DNA of 64,000 bases from Aurantiochytrium sp. KH105 (Eukaryota > Sar > Bigyra > Thraustochytrida > Thraustochytriidae), in contig BGKB01000006.1 in the NCBI GenBank assembly GCA_003116975.1, forward strand, positions 1-64,000, read 5' to 3'. Positions 50,197 to 59,500 of this stretch are shown one piece after another (positions within the stretch are counted from its first letter, which is position 1; each line of letters begins with the position of its first letter). Made by a program: the position numbers and the translations under genes. The notes under the pieces were generated by a model. The model worked only from the letters and a program-made list of their open reading frames with translations, was not told the DNA's origin and searched no databases.

Positions 50197-52958
50197 TGAA
50201 TCTGAAGGGGCCTCGCAGCGCGCGGGGACTGTTTCGACTCCGCCTTGGCCGCCACGCCAACCAGGCCCGCCCCGCGCCGAAGCCGGCCGGCTCCCGGGGA
50301 GGCCGGGGGCCAGCCAGCAGCGGCCGGCGCGTGGCGGCCGCGCAGGAGGTCAGCGAGTCGGGGACGAGCACGCGGCACCGAGGGAGCGAACGAACGGAGA
50401 GCGGGCGCGGCCAGGGAAGGGGAGAGAGAGAAAACACGGCGGGTACGTATGTGGATGCAGGTGGATGCGCGCATGTATGGACGCGGCCGCGCGCAGGCGC
50501 CAGTGGGGACGCAGGGAAGGCGTCGGAGGAGCCGCGGAGAGTCGGAGCCCGGAGCCGCACGCGGCGGAGCCAGTGGAGCGCGGGGGGCGCCGCGGAAGCT
50601 TCCCCGCACAGCGTGCTTGGGGAGACAGCAGAGGTGTTGAGAGAGATGGGGGCCAACGTGCGGGGAAGTTCGTCCCCTCATCTGCGCGTTGGCATGGTCG
50701 CGAACGCTGACGAAAACGCCAGTGGAACGCAGAGAGCGTGCGGGGGCGTTCGCGCGTCGGCGACATGTTCGGCGGGGCCGGAATCCGCCCCCGCGCTGAC
50801 CAGCAAAAGAGGCTGCGCGCGCCGCCTCATACAAGCCCAAGCAGGGCGGCGGTCAATCAAGGGCCGCCGCCCCGCCCCGCACTCCGCCCGCAGCCGCTCC
50901 CCGGCGAAAATAGATTCGTTCGTCGCTCGCGCGCGAGCGACGCTTCCCTGGGCCACCGGTCCCGCGCGGCTGCGGCGCTGGGGCCCGCGGCAACGCCCCC
51001 GGAGCCGAGCGGCGCGCGGGCGCCAGCCGGCGGCGGCGGCTCCGGCCGGCGGCAGAGGTGGCTGGTGCGCCACAGAAGGCGGCCGGCGGCGGTAGGCTAT
51101 GTATGCATGCGCCGCAGACGGAGAGCGGGCGCCAAGATTCCTTCTTTTCTTTCATTCATTCTTTCTTTCCTTCTTTCTTTCTTCCATTCTTTTCCTTTTT
51201 CCCAATTTCGTTTCTTTTTCCTTTTCTTTTTTATGGCCAGCCATTGTCCGTTCATTCACGCTCCCCTCCTTTCGACACCCTCCTCCCCGCCCTCTTGCGC
51301 ACGCGATGCGAAGCGGTGCGGTGCGTGCGGCCGAGCTGCCTGCCGCGCACGACAACCAAACTAAACCCGGCCTCCATCTCCGCCACCATTTGCCGCTTCT
51401 CGACCCGCTTCTCTCCCGATTCGCAGCAGGGGAGGCCAGAAGGTACGCAAGCTCGCTCGCTTTTTCTTTCTCTCGTTCATCCAATCATTCCTTCATTCCT
51501 TCATCCGTTCACGTTCGCTTGGGTATTTCTTTTCTTTCGAAAGGACAGATAAACAGCCATCGATCTGGTGGTGGCCAGCGACCAGCCACGAAAGAGAAAA
51601 ACGCGGCGCCGAGACCGGGCTCGAGTCGAGTCGAGGGCGGAGGCGCCTGGCCCTCTGAAAGTTTGCAGGTGGCTGGCTGCGGCAGCGCGGCGCAGGCCGG
51701 CCCCCTGGCCGCGGCCGCGTGCTCCTCTGCAGCAGCAGCCGGAGCCAGCGCGGGGGGAAAAGAGCGGAGAGGAGCGCGGGGGATGGCACTATGGCGAGAA
51801 GCAGGCGCCACGGAGACGCCCGACCGACCGTGCCTAGTGGCGAGGTGGCAACGAGGGACGTACGTGCGTGCGTGCGTGTGTATACGTTCGCTGACGTCTG
51901 CCACCGCTGCAGCAGCAAGCAGGCTAGCAAGCAAGCAAGCACAAGCAAGCACAAGCTAAGCTATAAGCCAGGCCAGGCCGAGCCAAGCTAGGCTCGCGAA
52001 CGAGCTCTTCGAAAAGAAAAAGGAGGAAGATCCCAAAGTAAGAGAAACTTTTTTCCAACCAACTATAGTATAACTGTAAGCTAACCACCGCGTGCCCGTT
52101 TCCACGGCCCCAAAAGCTCGCTCGCCCGGCCGCGTCCACGCGTGAGCCCGGCAGAGCCGACCGCGCGTCCACCGCCGTACCGAACCGAACGGCTGGCTGC
52201 CTGCCTGCCTGCCTACCATGCGAGATGCACCTCCCGCGGCCGCGCCGCCCACTTCGCGCACCTTTGCGCGCACCTTCTTCACCCACCCACCTACCTCCTA
52301 AACCAAGAAGAAATGAAAGAACGCCCGGCTCATCGTGCGCAATGTCAACAATCAACGCGCACATCCGCGCACAGAATGCGCCAAGCTCGGCGAGGCCAGG
52401 CCAGGCCAGGCCATCGTGAACGTACGAGCACCCCTGCCGCACCGCGCGCAGAAGCCGCAGCCGCGCGAGCGACACGCAAGGCAAGGACGGCGCAGAGGAG
52501 TTCTTCCTCGCCGCGGTCGTTGGGCGGGAGGGCGAGAAGGAAGACAAGGGCGGCGGCTGACCCGGCGCGTTTCGTAAGCAGGCCCAGCGAGGCAGGCTGG
52601 CGAGTTAGTCCCAAGACCTCGGCCAACTGCGTTTTCGTCGCCACGCCTGCGAAGGAAGCTGCAGCTGCAACGCAACGCAACGCAAGGCAACGCAGAGCAG
52701 AGCAGAGCAGAGCAGCTGCAGAGCACGGCTGGCGGCGGCGGCGCGTTTCGACGCGCGCGTTGCCGTGCGCTGCTCTGCGTCAAAGCCCGGCTCTGAGCGT
52801 TCAGGGCGGAAGGGAGCGCCGTGATGGAGGACGATTGATAGATGGATGGATGGCTGTGCGGAGGCTTGCGAATGGGTGATGGAGGGAGCAGGAGTGGAGG
52901 CGACCTTCATGATGATGCACCGGTGGGACGACGCTGAGGTTGTGGCCTTGGCTGAAGA

Positions 52959-53104
52959 TGACCGACCTTGGGTTGAATGAGATTTTTGTTCATTTTAATA
53001 CGGAGCCAAGGCTACTTACTGGCCACTCGTGACTCGCATTGTCGCTCCCCGAGGGCGAGTCACTGCCCGAGTCATTGGCCACTCACCCCGCCCAAGGTCG
53101 GTCA
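52959..53104. promoter_or_regulatory. 14-bp perfect inverted repeat flanking a cluster of AP-1/bZIP-like words
   Basis: TGACCGACCTTGGG at 52959-52972 is repeated exactly in reverse complement at 53091-53104. Between them are three seven-base words one mismatch from the AP-1/Gcn4 site TGAGTCA: TGACTCG near 53030, CGAGTCA near 53056 and CGAGTCA near 53069. Two GGCCACTC words also lie inside. The cluster could be a regulatory module or the ends of a small miniature element. It lies about 1 kb upstream of the PX-domain gene. No binding protein is known. Confidence 0.4.
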
Positions 53105-53898
53105 GCACAAGGCGCCGAGGAAGAACTGGTGCAGAAGCTGCAGCTGCAGCTGCAGCCAGTCATATCAGTACCGTTCATAACGCATAAAAGTGATGGCCGC
53201 CCAAGAGCGCGCTCGGTCCTCCTCGGCCCGCCCATGCCTGACTTGCCGCACCGCACGCGCAAGAGCGGTGATGGCTCTTGATCTTGTTCTTTTTATTCTT
53301 TTCTTTCTTGACGCACCTGCCCCTGGCTCCTACGACGAAAAGAGAAAACGGGAATTCACGCGAGGTAGGCCTATAAAAGGTTCGACAACGAGTGCCGAGA
53401 ATCATCATCTGCATATGCCGTGGACGCGCTAAAAATCCGAGTCAAGAGTGACATTGATTGGCTGCTCGCTGTCGCACGCATCTTATAGCTCCTCGACTGC
53501 AAACGCAACGAACAACTGCAAGACGATCACCCCGACAGCCTGCAGCTGAAGCTACAGCAGCTGCAGCTAGGCAACGCCGCGGAGCCTCCTCGCTCCGAGC
53601 CCGAAATTCCGCGTCATGCCTTCCGGAATTTCGGGCGACAGTGGGTCAGCCTGATGACATTGTGAGCGAACGACCAACTAAAGATCCAGCCAGCCTGAGA
53701 CGCCGCCGAAGCCAAACAGCACAGACCTGCGCGCGGCTGCGGCGCCGTGCGTCTCTGTCTCCGAGCAGGCATCGCTGTCTAACTCGCGTCGCTAGGACAC
53801 GAGGCAGACGGACGCTCTCCCTCCCACGAAGGTCTGCAAACGAGCGAAGCCGACGAAACGCAGCCAGCAAGCAGCCAGCGCGTCGTCATCGCCAGCAA

Positions 53899-53952
<54 letters not shown>
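53899..53952. repeat. CTGC tetranucleotide array, about 13 copies
   Basis: Tandem CTGC units about 190 bases upstream of the PX-domain gene start. This is the same tetramer family as the GGCA runs at 1999-2036 and 2915-2939, on the opposite strand. Confidence 0.96.
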
Positions 53953-54136
53953 TCTTGACCCGAGCGGCGCGCGCCTCGGCGTCACAAACAGACGGCTCGA
54001 CGCACCAAGACGTCCCGACGTCTTGAAACTCAATTAATCGACATAGCACGCAGTGTTCTCTTCGGCTCCCATTTTCTTTGCGCGTCTTACACCTCGCCAC
54101 TGCGTCCAGCCCGCCTCATCGACAACACCAAGCACC

Positions 54137-55933
54137 ATGAACCTCGGCGCAGACGTGACACGCATCTGGGAATACAGAACCGATGAAAACCAAATGGACC
54201 CCGTCAAAATCGTGCTGAGACATAATCCCGTCACCAAGGACACGAGTCTCTCGGTCGGCGGCGTCGAACAGCCCAAAGGCGCCCTCGTCTTCCAGCTACC
54301 CAACGGCGGCGGAACAGGTCGCGTCATCATCGAGGCTGGAACATCCTCCTTCTTCTCCAAGACAAGCGCAGGTCGCTACATCTGTCTACTCACGGGGCCA
54401 CAGCACGCCCAAGTGCAGCTTCGCGAGAACAACGAGCGCCTCAAGGATCAGGACGAAAGTGTGGAAAATGTGCAAGTTAGTATTCCCGAGGTCGCCGTCG
54501 ATGGCACAAGTACTGTCTGGTACCTCGTCAAGGTCAGCTTTACACGTGTCTATCGGAGTCAGCGTCGGGAAATGCATTTTGCCGTGCATCGTCGCTTTCG
54601 CGACTTTCGATTCGCCTACTCACAAATCCGCAGCGCATTTTACGGAACTCACATGCTCTCCTCTGTGCCCAAGCATCCCCCAAAACACAACAAACTTCTC
54701 CAGGACCACCTTCGCACCGAATTCCTCGAGACCCGTCGCCAAGATCTCGAAAATTGGCTCCGTCGCACCCTTCTTGTTCCTCGCGTCGCCGTTAATCCCG
54801 ACATGGAGGCCTTTCTAGGCATGGGCGACCCCTCCATGCGCGAGGTCAGCGTTGTCATCACCGAGGGCCAATTCCTCGGCCTCCGCCTAAAAAAACGCCC
54901 GCCACACGTCTCTCCTACGAACCCCGCTCTCAAGCGCGAGGTCTTTCCTCAGGCCATTGTCGTCGACTACCAGCGCGCAGCAAACGGCCAACCAGGTGTT
55001 GCCGAACGTTCGGGTCTTGTCGGTGTCGGCGATATCATCAGCAAAATCGGCGGTGACTCCGTCGTGCACGTTCTCTACGAGGAAATTGTACCGAGACTGA
55101 AAAATTCTCCCAAGCCGCTCATTGTCCACTTTCTTGGTTACACGTTTGTCGGAGGTGCCTCGCCGCGCTCGCCTTCGGGAGATCTTGCCTCTTCTTCCTC
55201 AGCGTCCACTCCGCCTTCGTCCCTACCTTCTCCGGGGTTCGACTCCTTTGCAGCGCCAGCACCAGCGCCAGCACCAGCGCCCGTAACAACTCCGGCAGCC
55301 CAAGCTTTATCGCAGCAGACAGCCTATCAGCAAGATGTTTACCAGCAAAGTTTTGCGGCCCCAGCTCATTATCACCAGCAGTCATCAGCATACAACCAGC
55401 AGTCTGCATATGACCAGCAGTCAGCGGCATACAATCAGCAGTCCGCGTATGATCAGCAGTCTGCATATTCTCAAGCTTACCAGACGCAAGCTTCGCCGTA
55501 TGCCGCCGAATCTCATGCTGACGTCGCACCGGCCCCACCCTCGCGTGCGCCACAGGCAATGCAAGCAACTACATTTACGCCTTCCCCTGCCTTTGCGCGT
55601 TCCGATTTCACACCTAGAGCACCGGCAGCAGAAAGCAACTCGGCCAAACTTCCCGCAACCCAGTACAACGAAGACGAGGACGAAGAAGGTACCTTTGAAG
55701 GGACTGGCGTTGATGCTGCAGCCGATACATTGGCAAACACGCATCTTGATGATGCCACGGCAAGCGCCGGCGCTTCGAGTCATTCTTTGCCTGCGATGGC
55801 GCCTGATGTCAACGATGCGAGTTTATCCTTTGCTGCTGCCGCGGCCGCGGCCGATGCAAACAATGCATCATCCCAATCACGAGCTGACGATGAGCTCTTC
55901 TCCGGCCCGACCGAAGAAGAGGTCATTCTTCTA

Positions 55934-55971
<38 letters not shown>

Positions 55972-56194
55972 GCAACAACAGCAGCAGCAACAGCAACAGG
56001 AGAAACAGGGCCTTTCAGACGCACAGATGCAAGGTGAAGCATCCGGCCATGGCGAGGATAAAGCTTTTGGCGACTCAGGCTCGACGCCGACAGTGACACA
56101 TCTTCAGAGCCATCCTACTGGCGCCGCGGTTGATGAGGATCTAGGCACGACCGCCTATAATGACGACGATCTTCTCGAGGACGTCTCCTTTTGA
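54137..56194 (+). CDS. PX-domain plus PDZ-like protein
   Basis: Probable phosphoinositide-binding membrane-traffic or signalling adaptor of 685 residues. The PX domain lies at about residues 112-233: a strand-rich start (STVWYLVKVSFTRV), the basic RRFRDF motif at 152-157, a PKHPPKHN proline-rich loop and helices ending in ENWLRRTLLVPRV and DMEAFLG. A PDZ-like domain follows at about 234-335. It opens VSVVITEGQFLGLRLKKR, where GLRL is the carboxylate-loop position, and continues through GVAERSGLVGVGDIISKIGGDSV and a helix to PLIVHFLG. Residues 1-110 may be a further beta domain. The rest is low-complexity: PAPAPAP, repeated YNQQSAYDQQSA units and a polyQ block near 55935-56000. I start at the ATG at 54137 (MNLGADV), because the upstream in-frame extension looks like 5' leader. 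It is likely endosomal or at the plasma membrane. Confidence 0.85.
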
Positions 56195-56581
56195 CCTGCA
56201 AAGTATGCCACCTAATTTTTCCTCTCTTTTATTTTCTCAGAACCACTTTTTTTTACTGAACGAATTATGAACGGGACAGAATGTAGCAGTCCCCACCAAT
56301 ACGCCTTGTCGCAGTGGCAGTGGGGGTGACCGTTGATTTGAGAGAGTATATTGCCATGAAGAAGAAGCGATGAGCGAAAAAGTAAATGACCGCTCCGCTC
56401 CGACGGACTTGCTTGGCCTATTTCGCCTCTTTGCTCCATTCCTTACCTTGGCGAGCCAAAAAATTAAAAAGTTGCGCACACACCTTGGGTTCGCACGACT
56501 ATAAAATTCGCGCTCGAAGAATCATCGTGCAGTCTGCAAAGCTCGCTGCAGAGCTGAGCGTGCGCCCCGACGGAGGCGCCG
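56195..56581. other. Intergenic spacer
   Basis: About 390 bases between the PX-domain gene and the large EF-hand gene. Early T-runs suit a 3' end. No gene is recognised. Confidence 0.6.
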
Positions 56582-59500
56582 ATGATGGGCACGGGCGAGG
56601 CGGGCACCGGCCAAGCATCTGGTAGAGAAAGGGAAAATGTAGACGACGATGACGACGCCGACGATGAAGAAAAAAACGACGGAAACCACGGCGAACGCAA
56701 GGCCGACGACGGCGACGACGATGAAGACGACGAGGCGGAGAAGAACCGTCGCGCCGCAATTCTCGACGAGGAAGCGCAAAAGGTCGAAGACAATTTCCAG
56801 GTGCCAGTGGAGCTTGAAGCCACCTTTACACCTGCAGAGATTGACCAGCTCATCATGCTCTTCGAGGAGCTCGATGAAGACGAAAGTGGGGCCATTGACG
56901 TGGACGAGCTGCGCCATGCCTTCACCAAAATCGGCGAAGATGCTACAGACGACCAACTCGAAGATCTCATCGAAGAATTCGACGAGGACTGTACGGGGAC
57001 CATCGACTTTGGCGAGTTCTTGCACCTTATTGCTCGTTTCCAAAAAGAAGACGGCCGAGTGAACAAAATGGCTCGCGTGTTCGAACAAATGAATGAGACC
57101 CCGCTGAAAATGCTCGAGCGCGAGTGCAGCAGACGCAAGCTCGAGCTCAGGTACAAATTAATCGAAGTTCGCGAGGCGACCTCCATGCACCCACCACAAT
57201 TCATCATGGCTGCAGAAGTCTCAGGGTGTTTTCTTGAAATTGGCCCTGATGGCCATTTGCAAAAATCGCAAGAGACAAGAGCGTACGAAGGTATTGGCAT
57301 TAACACGCGCACCGCCAAATTCAACGCCGCCACAACAGCCATGACGCAGCTTCGCGAGCATATTCCAGGTATTGATTACGAGCCTGGAGAAATTCCAGAT
57401 AGCTGGCTGCGCTGGTTTGCAGAAAACATCGACCGTGGGGTTGACGAAATCGAACTCTTGGAGAAACTCACCGTCAAAGGCTTCTTCCCCTGCAAGAACA
57501 ACCTATTTATGCAGAAAATGTCGTTGCGTGTATCGATGCTTCGAATGCAACGCAAGGATCCAGGGCTATGGCCGGCAAGTGAGGGCAGAGAACTTCCACC
57601 CGAGTGGATCCATTGGGCGCAAGGCCACATGAAGCGTGGTGTTCATGGCAAGGTGGTCCTTTCTATACTCGTGGAAAACGGATTTCGTCCCAAACGCAAT
57701 CCTCTCCTCTCCGAGCTTCTCACGCGCGACACGGGTGGGAGCTACAGTGACAAGGTGCGTCCCATTTCCATGGATTTCTGGCAATGCGCCGCGTCCGGCT
57801 TTATGGAAGAGCTCAGACGCTATATGGCTGCAGGCCAAGAAGTTGACGCGCCCAAACTCATGGTGGGCCACGAAACCACCGCGCTTGCTCTCGCAATCAA
57901 GCACAAGCAACTCGAAGCGACGATTTACCTTCTCGACCAAGGAGCCGACCTCAACGCTCAAGACAAGTATGGCCGGCGCAGCACGCACATGGCAGCCCAA
58001 GCAGGCTCTCTCGATATCTTGCAGCTGCTCATTTCACGAGGTGCCGACGCCGTCTCCCCCGACAAGTACGGAGATACCCCACTGCACATTTCCTGTGGCC
58101 ACGGCCATGTCAAAACTGCCTGCTTCCTCCTTGACTGGTACAACGAGCGCATGCGCCGTATCGTCAGCGGTCGAGATGCCCTCGGCGAAGGCGCATCATT
58201 CCATGTCACGGCGCGAGCCGCCTATGACGCCATCATCGAGGCCCGTCTCTCTCGCTTCCTCACGCCTCGCTTCAAGAAGATTTGGATGGTCGCCGCCTTG
58301 CAAGAATTTTGTGCGCGTACAAAGGGCGCAACGTTCAAGCCAATTGCCGAGACCGCTACGCCTGCCACGGACGAATGCGACAAAAGCGAAACCAGTAGTA
58401 AAGCCGGTGGGACCGCCGACTCGATTGCCACAACGTCCTCCGTGGACAATGTCATTGAATTCGTGCAGAACCTTGATCCCAAGTCCGGATTCGTTCTCTA
58501 CCCTCCAGGTCCGCATGTCATTCACGCGGCCATGAATCGTTTCGATTTTTGCCCCGAGCGAGAGTACCTAGAATACGACGAGTACGAGTACATCCTCGCA
58601 AGATGTCTCTATGGCGGCTGGATTAATCAAAAGAACAGCATCGGCCGCGCCCCGCTCACCTGCACGGTCGATCCTTCCCAGGGCGAGATCTCCGATGCCC
58701 ACATCGCCATTGGGACCGCCCTCATCAATGAGCACGGCGCCGAGATCGCTATTCGTGACAAAAATGAGCGCACAGTCATGGATATTCTCGAGCTCAAACT
58801 GAAAAACTTTGGAGGCATGTATATGCTAGCAGTTGAAAACGCCAAGGCAGAACGCGAGAGCGAAAAGAATGAAATGGACGTCGAGATCGAGCCGCTGGTC
58901 AACGACAAGCTCTTCAAGATGCTTCAACGCGCAGGTGAAATCGACGCGCACTGGAAACGGGTGTTGCAGCGTTCTTCGCGTTTACGCCAAGTCGAGAACT
59001 TTGCTGAAATGGTCTATGAGCCGACAGGTCAGCTTTATTACGCTGATGAGCATGCCCGCTGTCAGTGGTCCAAGCCCACAAGTGTCCTCGAGTGTGACCA
59101 TATCCTCTTTGGATGGGCGCAACTAAAAATGAAATCCAAGCGCGTCCATACCCACGGAAACTGGGACGTCTACGAACACAAGGAAACAGGGCAGATCTTT
59201 TACCACGATTTTGAGCATGGAGAATCGCAATGGGAACGACCTGCGGAGATGGATCTCGAGGCAGCTCCTTGTGACGAATCCGACGCCGACGAGGTTGCCA
59301 CGCTTGGCTTCTGGCACAAATGGCGTCTTCGCAGCTCTGGACGCGTCTATTACGTGCACGCCAAAACGTCGGCACGGCAATTCGAGCGGCCTCTCGAGTG
59401 GTCCGACTACGTCGACAAGACGAGCACAGCGCCGGAGTCGATCCAAGAGAATTGGCGCACGATGCACACTGCCAGTGAACGCGTTCGCGTATTTGGCGAG

